DNA of 64,000 nucleotides from Sclerodactyla briareus. Its lineage: Eukaryota; Echinodermata; Holothuroidea; Dendrochirotida; Sclerodactylidae. The number at the start of each line of letters is the position of its first letter. The stretch's first letter is position 1. Below are positions 25,431 through 37,539 of this stretch, one piece after another. Below the pieces are notes generated by a model, which ran no database searches, was not told the origin of the DNA, and was given only the letters and a program-made list of their open reading frames with translations. The stretch is taken from contig JAODTK010000976.1 of assembly GCA_026419785.1 (NCBI GenBank), positions 121,107 to 185,106 on the forward strand, read 5' to 3'. A program made the translations under genes and the position numbers.

Positions 25431-26996
25431 AAACACAGTATAGTGGAAGTTGTATATTTCATGAGAAATTAATCATTAGGCTTTTTGCACTCCATCAGAC
25501 TTGCAGGAGTTCAGCAACCCCGCAAATCTGGAGTGTCATAGCAGAGCAATCAAAACACGATAAACCTGTGTGTGTTGGATTTGAAAAATAAATGTGGCAT
25601 CATGAATTACATTGCTTTTAAAGTACTAGTGGTTAACCGATGCTAAGTTGTTATTACAACCCAATTTGGCAGACACTAAGCTGTGCCTAGAAATGAAGGA
25701 AGACATTTCAACACCGGAATTATATTCATAATAGCACCTGATTTGACATGCTAGTGCCTGGATTTTGCCATGTTCAGTGGACACCATTCCAATTCAATCA
25801 CTTCCTAACAACCTGCTCGGACACATCTGACACGTGACTGAACTCTGTCAGGCGTGGGTTGTCGGAACTATATGCAAGGTGACCCAACACTTGATAAGAA
25901 CATGACAAGAAGTGTGTCTCCGTGGCGATAAGATGTAGCACACGATTGCCAACTTTGTGTGGTGGTGTGATGTCCAAGTACTGTGAACCAGCCCCATACA
26001 ACTATTGTCCATGTTTCCAACTACAATTCATGACTAGGAGAGTGAATTCATGTGAATTTGGTAAATATGCAGACAACATAACTAATTACAATTTTGTCGT
26101 TGTCAATATCTCCCTATTCCTGTCTTCAACCTGATGGTTTTTAAGCTTCTTGGCAATATGACACCATATGACAACCCACAATCCCCTCAGACAACCTCGA
26201 CAAATCCCCGCAGCTACCTTCATTACCACAATTCACTGAGCTTCCATCTCACCTTCTTAAACTCATCTAATTAGCAGTTGCCTCTAGTAAACTCCTTTAT
26301 TGGGGCTGTTTGTTTTTGGGGGGTTTCTGGGCAAAATGGATAGTCCCCGTAATAATCTGTATAAAATCCCTATACTTTAGGTATTGGGTCCAGAATTGTA
26401 AACGATAACATAGGAAAGTTGAGAGACAAGCAGACTGGTTCGTTACGCAAGGGTGAACCGAGCATGGTATCCCTATGATTTGTCAATTATGCATGGAGTT
26501 GGGGCGGGGTTTCAGAACAGCCTAATGAGGTGGAGTTACATGGGACAACTGCTAATTAAATGAGGCTAAGAAGGTGAGTATGGTTGCCAGTTAGTATCCA
26601 TGCCAGTATTAAGTTTTGGGGAAACAACTCCCGAAGTGGATCATGACCCCTTGGTAAAGAACAGCTAACCCATTAACTTGGTACAGAGTTGTAATGCTAT
26701 AAAAAAATAAATAAAAAAAACAGCAATGGTGCAAGAGCTCAAACAGCCAAAACTCGAGCAGTGTTGTGAGTTGCTCGTTCACTCGTAAATTTTTCCTCAA
26801 AATTTTGTAACGCTCATAGGTACCAATCCGTACCACTGGTCATTAATGACTGACTGACAGAGTATCATGATAATCCAAATATCGATAAACTTGTAGGAGA
26901 CTCATTTTACCCCTTCACTGACCTTTGATCTTCAATTTTTTGTAGATCCCATAAGTACCAGTAAGTCATTGATACCACTGACCTTGTATCATTATA
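25431..26996. other. No supported feature
   Basis: Short ORFs only; no repeats clear by eye. Confidence 0.45.
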
Positions 26997-27419
26997 AAGG
27001 GCCGGTCCACACTATAATGATTTTCTATCGTTCTGCTACACGATCTTTTTAGATTTCAGGCTGAACCAGAAGGAAGGGTCTGCGTGGTAACAATTTTCCA
27101 TGATACTAGTACATTATCACAATACCTTTCAGATCGAGGTGTTCGAAAAACCCTCATTCCTAAATGACGTCATATCGAAAAATGGTAAGAGTCGTACGAT
27201 AAATCATTGAGTTCCGCAACGATAAATAGGAAATATGTGATTATTAAAACGCCGGGAAGGGCTTTTCCACATTAGAATGGTTTGGCAAATAGCGAACAAA
27301 GTCCTCCATTCATGTGGCAGGTGTTCCAGCCGTCATATTAATAGGCCCGGTATTAAACGGCCTGAACCAATAATATCGGATCGTGCACTACACGTATCTT
27401 GTAGTGTTACCGGGCCCTT
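26997..27419. mobile_element. TIR MITE, 423 bp, superfamily uncertain
   Basis: The left end is AAGGGCCGGTCCACACTA. The right end read on the minus strand is AAGGGCCCGGTAACACTA, a 16/18 inverted match with one indel. No clean target duplication is seen (TA/TAA remnants only). There is no coding potential. Confidence 0.6.
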
Positions 27420-27999
27420 ACTCATGTAGGATTAGATGCATTTTATAATTGTTCACATGATAGTTTCATTCACTATGCAAACAATTAAAAGCATTCCATG
27501 TGCTGCTTCCAGATTTTGGTATTAGCATATAACAGAACAGCTTACTAATCAGTGACCAATTTTGAATTCATAAGGACGTCTGTTAGAACCATGTCTACCA
27601 AAGGACTACTAAGCTTTGTGGAAAAGTGTCTAAAATTGCCTAAATATGCAAATTAGACCAATCTCGACCTTCCAGTGACCCATTTTCTAATTTTGAATAT
27701 CTCAGGACCAATAGTGGATCGCACTTATAACACATTTTCAGGGATCCAACAAACTTGAAAATTTGTATTTATGAAGCAAATTACCTGCATGCACATTGGA
27801 TAACCCCCATTGACTCAAAAATCTATGTCAAAAAAGTTTTGGTACTGAAGGTTAGACCATATTCACCAAATTTCACCATCTTCCAGATAAATTAGGATAG
27901 CTTCCTCTGAAAATCTGATCAGTTCATCTACCTCATATCTTTAACCTATGTGCTAAACCAAATCACCAAAGCCCCACGTTCGCTAACTAGCCTACACAA

Positions 28000-28245
28000 T
28001 AAAATACATAAATAGGCTCATCACCCTACTCGATACTTTCATGCTCATCAGATCATGTTACCTAACGCCGATACTACGAAATTTCATCAAATTGGTCCTG
28101 CCAGTCCGTCGAAATCCTGCTACGAGAATGAGGGACACACACACACATACATGCACACACACATACATACATACACACATGACAAAGTAATCGCTAAATC
28201 TCTTCCTGAACTTTGTTCAGGCGAGACAAAAATGTGAGACCTCGG
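28000..28245 (+). repeat. (CA)n-hairpin cassette, family 2, copy 1
   Basis: ACACAATAAAATACATAAAT, CAGATCATGTTACC, GCCGATACTAC, then GGGACACACACAC...CACAC, then CTGAACTTTGTTCAG (a perfect 6-bp stem) and GCGAGACAAAAA. The same order occurs at 48095-48360. Confidence 0.7.
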
Positions 28246-28889
28246 TTCCCAATGTGTAGAACACTGCCAATGCAAAACATAACTTTTTTCTCTGAGCAAA
28301 TGATTTCCACATCGAGTAAAGGAACTGACTGAGGTGTAGAAGATATCAATATTGGCGCCAAATCAAGGGAAAAGTCTCACCGGATCTAATGGAAAATATC
28401 ACCAAAACAGGTGGTGAACAAGAAAAGGTACCTAAAGATAGGAAAAAACAAGCATCAAGACACAAAGAGGCATCTGCAAGCCAATAACAATCCTAACGAC
28501 ATCCTCTCCTTAACACGATAAGCATTACTCAGGAAAGCATCTAAATCATTGGAGAGATATTGGGGACATAGTTCAGGCAATCTCGCGGTGCAATTACGAA
28601 GTAGGCCACAGAAATGGAAGTGGTTGGAAGAGTGGGTTGCCTGATAATAGCGAAACCAGGAATAGATGCCATGGTTATTATCAATAACAAACAACACCCT
28701 AGACAACTAGACCTACATTTTGCCATCCGGCAGGAGGGAGGGTTAGGAGGGAGGAGAATCTAAACAAAAAAAACAAACAACAAACATTACTGAGACTTTA
28801 TCTCATAGTTTACGCTAATTGAGGATGTGGGCTGAGGTATCAGAGGAGCCCTCAATGTGCTATTGTTATCATCTTCAAACCACATTTTG

Positions 28890-29190
28890 GTATTTAAAGC
28901 CTGTGTGGCAAGAGACCCTATCTTGGCTTGCGAAAAATTGATCAAAAATTTCAACAAACCTGGTGGATGTGGGCTGCATTTAGTCCTGACAGAGAGGGAG
29001 GTCATTTCGAGGTCACCAGAGGTAAAACTTTGGGAATCTCTAATAAAGTTGTCAGATTCCAATAAAACTTGTGAGATGTGAATTTACATTTGTTCCAGAC
29101 AACAGTCCAGCATTGTTATCCCAATTGGACACAAAATCATTAAAATTTGAGCAGATTCCAATGACACTTGTGGCATGTAAGGAGCATTTC
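28890..29190 (+). repeat. Diverged AAACTTGxxGxATGTG module, 2-3 copies
   Basis: CAAACCTGGTGGATGTGGG, AAAACTTGTGAGATGTGAA and GACACTTGTGGCATGTAAG recur about 105-110 bp apart, with GTCATTTCGAGGTCACCAGA between, as in the 6.64 kb array. Confidence 0.45.
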
Positions 29191-29939
29191 CCAGCACTGA
29201 CCTAGGGACTGGGGTGCACTGCTGATCACACAGAGGTAAATTGTTTGTGAATGAAAATAAATACATGTTTATTCAGTATTGGGAGAATTACAAAATATTT
29301 ATTTCAATTGCAATGTGAACATGGGGAAGTTACATGTCAAAATGGAAGTTTGTATTCAGCCGTGAATGGCAGACTTTGTCTCGCAGAGATGACCCATTTG
29401 CATCTAATGGGTCTGGGTCTGAAACTTCCATGTTGAACGTTATATATTGATGGATATCATACGAGTCTGATCCACTCCAAGAGCCATAGCCTGTTTCCTT
29501 CTCTAATACCATATAGCCAGCCATGTACACTTAAATGTTTTATTCTGTAAGCAGCCCTCAGAAGGTCTCTTGTCCTTTCACCCTGTCGTTCTCACAGTCA
29601 TTTTCCTGCACCCCTTCCATCTAATCGAGGAAAACGATTAATTGGACCATAAATGGATCAAGCTTACCCTCCACAGGCCCATTTCTATGGCAAAACAGGA
29701 TGTCTGGGGGAAAGCTGACATGATCCCTGATTAGCATACATACTGTTTGTTAATCATGGGTGTTGTTAGGGTTAGTTAGAAGTGGGTGGATGGATTTTTG
29801 TCATGGAATGTCCATCACAGACCCATTAGTCTCTTTGGGTGCCTCCAATGAACTGTAAAGTATATCATGTTGTGACAGGGTGTCCTATACGAATCACACA
29901 AGGCCAGCTTCAACGGGTGTGTATATTATTATTAAAGTC

Positions 29940-30130
29940 TCATCCCCTCATTATATCCCTGTGACAGAAGTGTTAGAGGATATTACAATCTGGAGTCATG
30001 GGCATTTCGAGGAACTTCCGACATTAGCGTTAAGATCTCTTCAATGCGTTGTTCGCCAAACTTGGAACTTGTCACACATATCCACCATAAACACGCTTCG
30101 GTTCGAAAGTTGGATGTTGTTGTCACATGC
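29940..30130 (+). repeat. Dispersed repeat with ATATCCC hairpin, copy 2
   Basis: CTCATTATATCCCTGTGAC faces GTTAGAGGATATT, followed by ACATTAGCGTTA and GGTTCGAAAGTTGG. It is the same arrangement as 6421-6610, more diverged. Confidence 0.5.
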
Positions 30131-30399
30131 TGGGGCCAACTGACCTGTAGGATTTTTTTCCCCGTAGTTTGTCGGGTTACATCTGGTGAAGGACAATCTT
30201 GTTTTTTTTACTCTCAGGTGGTTGTCGGCCCAGGAACAGCTGCATAGATATGCTGACAGAGCTACGTCCGATACAAGGAAGGGCGGATGGATTCTCTCTG
30301 GGGCTACTTTTGCCTCACAAAGTTACATGAAGCTGTGGTTTGAATAGGCTACACATCACTGGACTTTAAATATGAGAAGCTTAGGGGGGTAGGAACAGT

Positions 30400-31110
30400 G
30401 GACATGACAGAAGAAGAGTGAAAATGGAGTAGAGGATGATGTAATAAATATCATACAGTCCGGGCTCCACATCAATGACATGCCCAGAAAATTTCATTAG
30501 GACTGCCTGGAGGTGGAGCTTGAGATACTCAACATTGTCACCGAGGTGCTGGTTGGGAGCATGCCTGTTTACCCATTTGATTTTGATCGATACATTGTGA
30601 CCTGATTGAGATTCGAACTCCAATCTCCCTCCAGGTGGTGAGCCAATACAACCAACTGTTATAACCACTCAGATGAGGTGGAGGATGCTAGAACCCGGCT
30701 CACAACCAAAAGAGAAGGGCGAGGTGGGGTTGCCAACCCGGATGACTAATTTGCCAGGTGCTCGGTACTCATGGGGCCGTTGCATCAGGCCCAGTTAGGT
30801 GAGTTTGAGTAATGTGGAATAGATTAAGCTGCACTGGACCTGGACATTGAGGTGGTTGGTTTTGGGAGCATAACTGTCACCTGATCTAATCTCATCCATT
30901 ATTAACCTGACTGAATGCGAGCCCCAACATCCCAGGTGGTAAGCCACCTATCACTGTATAACCACTCAGTTGAGTTGGAAGTTGCTAGAAGAAGTGACTC
31001 ACATGAGCTGCACTGGACCTGCAATGTGGTTGGGGTAGTTTGGTCACAGCAGAGAATCATGTCATGGTTCCTGGCTACAGATCACCTAGCAGGCCCAGGA
31101 AAGTATGGCA
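30400..31110 (-). mobile_element. tRNA-derived SINE family B, three partial copies in a row
   Basis: On the minus strand, copy 1 (30400-30680) has GAGTGGTTATAACAGTTGG, CACCTGG and the B box GGAGTTCGAATCTC. Copy 2 (30810-30980) has GAGTGGTTATACAGTGATAG and GGGGCTCGCATTC. Copy 3 (about 30990-31110) has only the body, including CAGGTCCAGTGCAGCT shared with copy 2. The same-strand arrangement suggests tandem duplication or repeated insertion. Confidence 0.62.
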
Positions 31111-31312
31111 GGATTGTGTGAATAATTACCTGAGGACACTAGCTCAACATTGACAGTGAGGGGATGCCATATAGACCATAGTGGAACTAAGCCAGAACAG
31201 ATGACGCAAAATGGGAAAATTCAAACAAAACCACAGATCAACTGGCAGTCAGAAGCTTCACTATTTACTGGCAGATAATTTCAGTTTTCTTTTTATCACT
31301 TTTTTTTTATGG

Positions 31313-31645
31313 TATACTTGCCGAGCAGAAGATCGATCCCATTCAAGGCCCAGCAAGGGTGCAGACCTGGATACTGCACCCAATTGTCAGCTGTGAATCC
31401 TTCACTGGTACACGTAATAAGGCAATGTCCTCTGGCAGTACCTTACCTGTGGGGTTGGGGGTAATCACACGCAGACGGTAACTCGTAAGTTGCCTACCTC
31501 TCGTTTGTCCCTGCTCCAATCCCTTGTGCTGAGCACCCAGCAAAAGGCAACAGGTTCCATTTTTAAAGTCTTTGGATACCCGACCGGAATCAAACCCCGG
31601 TCTCCCGGGTGGAAGGCCGACAATGGAGTGGCTGATTGACCATTT
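31313..31645 (-). mobile_element. tRNA-derived SINE family A
   Basis: The minus strand carries the B box GGTTTGATTCCGGTCGGGTA, then GGTAGGCAACTTACGAGTTA, GTCTGCGTGTGATTACCCCC, GATTCACAGCTGAC, CCAGGTCTGCACCCTTGCTG and GGCCTTGAATGGGATCGATC. It is nearly full length. Confidence 0.78.
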
Positions 31646-32379
31646 GATATAGGGGAGCAGCGAGCTGTCTAATGGGCATGATAGAGGACGCTATTCCTGA
31701 CGGGCTCGAAAATACATCCAACCAAAAACAATCAATCAGTCGGGACAGGAAACGTAATACGCACGCCGCTTGACCTAGAAACCACAATCTTAATAGGGCA
31801 AACACACTGTCAATTTGGCCGGTGCGTGAGTAGTAGGCTGCAATGGGAAAATGCAGACACACAATGAACCATTGCTATGTATTTCTCAACTTTCCTCAGT
31901 GTTTACTAATATCAACATAGTGCAGTATAGTGCCAGTAGAACATTAGTCAACAGTACATACTGAAGTTGGTTCCAAACCCAAAATGTTGAGATCCTACCT
32001 TCCGTCACAGGTGTTTTCGCACAACACACTTATTGGTCTGAGGTTTTTCTTATCCGTTATAAGCAGAAAATACCAATGGCCATGATATGTTATTATGACC
32101 ATTGTACTTTTATTGCAGTGTTACAGAACTACAAAAACATACAGGTTTGGTCATTACAATGACTTTGATTTACTTATGATATATTCAGAACCTGGCACAC
32201 CCATTCAGTCATGGTCAACAAAGCAGTCTGAGAATCTCTGCCAGGCGGTGTCTTGACCTTACTGTGAAGTGGTTCAATGAGCAATGTTCATACTTCAACA
32301 CCATGACCAGGGCGTCAGTGGTGCTATTTGGTTTGATTTGTAGGGGTTTAGGAAGCTGAGTAAGGCTCATCAAGGAACC

Positions 32380-32530
32380 GGGCCGAATTTATCGTGGATG
32401 AGCACCGGCGATAACTCGCCTTCTCTTCTCGAATAGTGCTCAGATGAAATCAAACCAGGGGTGTAACGATTCTCAACCTGCTCTTGGGACCCCCATTTTA
32501 CATCCCCTCCGAAGGACTACCAGTGAACTC
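32380..32530 (+). repeat. Dispersed repeat motif (CATCCCCTCCGAAGGAC)
   Basis: CCGAATTTATCGTGGATGAG and CCCATTTTACATCCCCTCCG resemble a repeat I have seen in marine invertebrate genomic sequence. Only one copy is seen here and its ends are unknown. Confidence 0.35.
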
Positions 32531-32939
32531 CAGGATCGGACCACTTTTCTCGGAACCTGAAGAAGTGGAAAATTCATGTCCAAGGTGACCGCTCACAGCA
32601 CGACCGACAAGACTTATTGCACATATCCCAGAACACACTCCAAAAACCCAAGCACAAATCCACTGCATTACAGTGGAACGATGAAGTGAAGACCAAGGCC
32701 TCGCCCATCGCAACTGCAAGTACAGCCACCTGGAGAAGAAACTGCTGGGAGTCAGACCCCGGATGTTTGCTTGCAAAGTATCACTGATACCACTCTTGAG
32801 TAGGGAACAAACCAGTGCTCTGACTGGTGACTAATTACCTCTTCATAGGTGAATGATGCAAATTTTGCTTGATCAGAGTAGTGGGTGTGACCAACAGCAG
32901 CCATGTATGCACCTGACAGTTTCCTATTGACCGAGGGCT

Positions 32940-33055
32940 ACGTCATTGTCATGCCGGAGGGCACACCCACGCGCCTGCTGAAACCAGAAAGCTAAAAGTC
33001 TCAGTGATTCCTAGACAACAATACTGTCTGGATGTGTTCAAGTCCACAATTTTTT
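32940..33055 (+). repeat. Solo fragment related to the 51.5 kb satellite's left flank
   Basis: AAACCAGAAAGCTAAAAGTC, TGATTCCTAGACAAC and GATGTGTTCAAGT match 51465-51530 (AACCAGAAAGCCAAAAGGAC, TGATTCCGTGGACAAC, GGCGTGTTCAAGT). Preceding it, GAGGGCACACCCAC resembles the satellite unit. Confidence 0.55.
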
Positions 33056-33981
33056 CCTAACATTAGGTCTCTGCTCAAGCTTAGATCATTAGCATTGATA
33101 TACTGGACATGTTTCATGACAAGCTGGAAACCACTCCTTCCCCTCCCCACACGATCCCCCCCCCCCCCCCCGATCCCCCCCCTCCCCCCTCAAAACACTT
33201 GAACTAAGATCTTTTTCCAAAATAGACTCTTGCAAAACAAATAGCGTTCATTGTACTCAGCATAGAGAGCACATTTATCATTTTTGAACTCGATCTCACC
33301 TCCCATGTTGGGCTTAGACTCAAGAGTTTCCAGCAAAAAGGTTCCGTCTCATCTTCAGAGAAGAAGCGAAAAAAATTGGGAGCACACGCTGCAGACAGCA
33401 CCTAGCTATGGGGGTTTATGATCCTGACACCTCAACCCAAGCCTACCTGCTTTCTTAAGATCAGGTGACGGTGCCAGCACTCTCTGCACAGCAGTTTCCT
33501 TCCCCAGTAAGAACACAGAGTACTCATTACAGCTGAGTGTGCTGTGGTGCACAAGTAGACAGAATTAACTAGTGTTATGATCGGTAATTTGCACCCAACT
33601 GAACAATCCAATTACTTGAGCTACGGCTTGACCACATCCTCTGCTGGCATCTGGACCCCCACCCTTTGGGTTCGAGCACAATCACCAGGCTACTAGACCA
33701 TGTTGGCTCAGGTGGAGGGATAAAATTTAGGTTTAATACAATGTCTCACTGTAACTATAGGGGATCAATGCAACTCCACCTCTTCTCACCATCTCAAATC
33801 CTAGTGAAAAGTTTATTTGTACAGAGAATTCACATTATTAAAGCACCAGAGCCAGTTTTGTTTCTTGCTGTGAAATCAAACTATTTCTCTGCAAGATTAT
33901 TGGTGTGCATACCTTGTTCAAGTGAGCAGTGGCATGTGTAAGCGCTGTGACAGATGCTAGCTGGATTTGTGTGCTATTTAA

Positions 33982-34407
33982 AGGACAAGTCGGCCAAAAT
34001 TCCAAAAATATTAAAATGTCATATGATTGTGCATTGAAAACATGCCTATCAACTTTGTTTCACGTTCATAGCATGTTCGATCATAAAGTCACAAATTTTC
34101 AAAGATTATTAATTTATCACTGCTAAGTTGGCAATTTTGCAAATTGACAACATTTGATGACATCATATCTACCAATTCTGGAGAAAATGTTAAGAAATGT
34201 CATAACTTTTCCCTTATGATTGGTTGATATGACATCATAAAAAGGTTGCCAGTTTGCCCAAATCAACAAATCATATGAAATTTGAGGAAGCCATATCTTC
34301 CCAATCGACACATGCGCATAAACCGGAACAAGTGATTTTTTAATGATTGTTTTATTCTCTTTAACATTATAACACCAAAAAGAGTAATTATTGGCTGGAC
34401 TTTGCCT
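33982..34407 (-). mobile_element. TTAA-target MITE copy 2 (426 bp)
   Basis: Flanked by TTAA at 33978-33981 and 34408-34411. The ends are AGGACAAGTCGGCCAAAATT and GGCTGGACTTTGCCT, which are inverted repeats. The internal GATGACATCATATCTACC block matches copy 1 in the opposite orientation. It lies only 36 bp from the hAT element that starts at 34444. Confidence 0.78.
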
Positions 34408-34443
34408 TTAAGACTATGGCATTATCATTATCATTCCCCAAAT

Positions 34444-35461
34444 CAGGCCTCGAATTAACCGATGGCACAGACGGCAATCACCGTCGGTGCCCTGCCAATT
34501 TGCCATCATGCCCTTACATTTCAAGCTTCATCACCGACGGCAGTGACTGCGGTGCCCTAATTGCTCATGGCCGTCGGTGCCCTCCCCCTCTCAAAGCTAG
34601 CGATAATACCCTACAGCAACTTCTGGAAGTTTCCATTCAATCGTCAGGCCCATTACATGTAAAGGTATCATGATTTTCCACATTTTCGGAATCAATAGAT
34701 AAAGTGCATAATTAGCGTTAACCCAGGCCTGGCCGGCCCCCTCCGCGCTGCTCACACATTACATAATGATCAAAACGGCAGTATGAATGCACCGTGAACG
34801 GCCTACGTAAGTCACATAATTGTACATTCACTTCTGAGCTAATTACTACCATGCATTGCCGCGCTGCGCACATGGTTGTTTAACTGGTTCGAACCGGTTC
34901 GCGGCAGCATGCAGGACAGCGCTAGCGATGGGCGGCAGGTCCGCTAGCGCTACAAGAAGTACACTGTATGGTCGTATGTGTGTATGTGGGATCTGAGGTG
35001 ATAGATACTGTTCTGATTGAAGTGGCTCGCGAGTTCCTTCGCAGTGGCAAAACTTTTCTCTCCACATTTATAAATTGCAATATATTCAGTAGTCCTACAT
35101 GATACACATGAATGAATTATATTGCCAGAAGCTACATTTGTTTTTCATGGAAAATATTAAAAATGATCATATTTGAGTATCTAGAGCAAATTAATTACGG
35201 TTTGAAAAATCATTGTCAAAATCGTGAGGTTGACCGACAGACGAGAATACACCAGAGCTCGTGCCGCTGGCTAGCTAGTATATGCAGAGTTACAACAACG
35301 TTACAATAAAACATTTTGCCGGTAATTTTCCAAATTTGCCGTCTTGCCCCGTCTTTTTTTCAGATTGCCTTGCTGCCCTGCCATTTTTAATGTAACCGAA
35401 GGCAATTTTTACATTGCCCTCAGAAAATTGCCTTGCCCTTCCAACTTTTAATTGAGGCCTG
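34444..35461. mobile_element. Non-autonomous hAT element, 1018 bp
   Basis: Terminal inverted repeats start CAGGCCTCGAATTAA at 34444 and end TTAATTGAGGCCTG at 35461. The element is bracketed by identical 8-bp target duplications CCCCAAAT (34436-34443 and 35462-35469). An 8-bp duplication with CAG-type TIRs defines the hAT superfamily. Subterminal regions carry many copies of GCAATTTTGCC / TTGCCNTGCCCT words and GCCGTCGGTGCCCT repeats, plausible transposase-binding sites. No transposase coding is evident. The perfect duplication implies a fairly recent insertion. Confidence 0.88.
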
Positions 35462-35469
35462 CCCCAAAT

Positions 35470-36394
35470 CCCTATGTTATCACAGGGTTTTGTTCCAGTC
35501 ATATTCTGCAAGGAACCACCAAATACTATTCAACCGATGAGATTTTTGAAAACCTATGCATATAACTAAGGGTGACAAAAATAGCACAACCTGTTAACTG
35601 ACAACTTCATGCTCTTTCTTTTAGTTTTATTAATGTCAGAATCGGCTATTAACCCAAGTGGCCTCCAGTGACTTCAGCACCAAGCATAGTCTGAAGCTTG
35701 GTTTAATAGCACTTACAGTGACAAGTTTATTATCCAACTTTATGAGCAATCCAATCTCTGAACCCAGACATTTTGACTGAGTGGGGCAAGTTTCATGCAT
35801 TGTACTCCACCTTTGATGACAGCTCTTACATTTTTAGAGCCCAGAGTATTTTAACTGGGAATGATTTATTGAGATTGGTGTCAGTCAAAACTGTAGACAC
35901 ATCTTTCTCAAGGATTCATACAGGCTAGTTACGCTACCCTACCTTCCGGACCTCCATACAACAATGGCTAACTTATTTGCAACAATTGTGTTTTACTTTG
36001 AAAAAAAAATGATTGATGGGTGTTAACAATTAATCCATTCAGCATAACTTTTGCTTGACAGAGGGAATTTTTTTCCACTGACACTGATATGTACAGTGAT
36101 AGGGAGAAAAATAATTTGTTCACATGATCCTAGCTATACTCAGACTGGGTGGGCATTCCCTTCAACTTGTTACAATCAGGTATATGGAGATTTTATTAGA
36201 CACTAGGAGTGGTTTGTTAGCTTCGATGTAGATCAATATTACAGAGATTAATTTCAAGAAGCATGGTATCACCATGATGGATGGATAGATGACTCATGGA
36301 ATGGTTTGATGGTCAGACAGTGGGGGTTTGTTAGGGTACTGGAATTTTTAACGACCTTTACATGACAACAAGACACGCCTGATTGTTCACTGTT
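35470..36394. other. No supported feature
   Basis: Nothing recognised between the hAT element and the 20-bp minisatellite. Confidence 0.45.
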
Positions 36395-37165
36395 TGTCAT
36401 GGTGTACAGTCTGGGTGGACATTGTTTTGTCTTGAGTAGTACACATTTCTTGATTTTACACTGTCTATGTTGTACACTGCTTGTCAATGTGGTTCACTGT
36501 TTGCCTGGTTTTACGCTGTTTGTCTGGCTGATAAATGTTTCTGGTGATACAACGTTGTCCGGGTGGTACAGTTTGCCTGAGTGGTGCAATGTTTGTCTGG
36601 GTGGTACACTGTCCAGGTGGTAACACTGTTCGTCAGGGTGGTACACTGTTTGTCCAGGTGGTACACTGTTCGTCAGAGTGGTACACTGTTTGTCCAGGTG
36701 GTACACTGTTCGTCAGGGTGGTACACTGTTTGTCCAGGTGGTACACTATTCCGTCAGGGTGGTACACTGTTTGTCCAGGTGTACACGTTCGTCAGAGTGG
36801 TACACTGTTTGTCCAGGTGGTACACTGTTCGTCAGGGTGGTACACTGTTTGTCCAGGTGGTACACTGTTCGTCAAAGTGATACACTACTTGTCCAGGTGG
36901 TACACTGTTTGTCCAGGTGGTACACTGTTCGTCAGGGTGGTACACTGTTCGTCAGGGTGGTACACTGTTTGTCCAGGTGGTACACTGTTTGTCCAGGTGG
37001 TACACTGTTTGTCCAGGTGGTACACTGTTCGTCAGAGTGGTACACTGTTTGTCCAGTGGTACACTGTTCGTCAGAGTGGTAAACTGTTTGTCCAGGTGGT
37101 ACACTGTTCGTCAGAGTGGTAAACTGTTTGTCCAGGTGGTACACTGTTCGTCAGGGTGTGTACAC
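36395..37165 (+). repeat. 20-bp minisatellite of alternating A/B units
   Basis: About 30 units of GTGGTACACTGTTTGTCCAG (A) or GTGGTACACTGTTCGTCAG plus G/A (B). A and B alternate through most of the array, a 40-bp dimer, with short runs such as A-A-A near 36960-37020. Left of about 36560 the units decay progressively into single-copy sequence. Confidence 0.92.
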
Positions 37166-37244
37166 TTCCATGTGGTAAACTGCTGGAGGCGTTTTCATGA
37201 TTTGTTCAGGTCCAGCCCCTGACAAACAGTTGTGTGGGAACATT

Positions 37245-37535
37245 AGTAAAGCGCCTGTCTTCCACCTGGGAAATTGGGGTTCGAATCCGGTCATGTTATC
37301 CCACAGACCGAAATGGTACTGTTGCTTTCTCGCTGTTTGCCCCACCACAAGTATTGGAGCAGAACAATTGAGGGGCATGCATTCACAAGATGCCATCTGC
37401 ATGTACCTCTCCAGATCAAGGTACTGCCAAGAAGGGTACGCCTGTTTGGGGATCACGCGCTGACGATAGTGTGTAGTATCCAGTCTGAACCCTTGTTGGG
37501 CCTTGAATAGGTTTGAGCCTTTGTGCTCCGCAAGT
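37245..37535 (+). mobile_element. tRNA-derived SINE family A
   Basis: The head CCTGTCTTCCACCTGGG and B box GGGGTTCGAATCCGGTCATG are followed by a diverged body ending TGTTGGGCCTTGAATAGGTT. It starts immediately right of the 20-bp minisatellite. Confidence 0.72.
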
Positions 37536-37539
37536 GCTT

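Larger units (their letters stand above)
31650..33977. other. No gene seen; repeat fragments and C-runs
   Basis: It holds the two short repeat fragments listed at 32.4 and 32.95 kb and two long C runs at 33160-33190. Confidence 0.45.

Noticed and set aside
36535-37122. 195-residue plus-strand ORF and overlapping ORFs in other frames
   Set aside because: It is a read-through of the 20-bp minisatellite; several frames and both strands are equally open.
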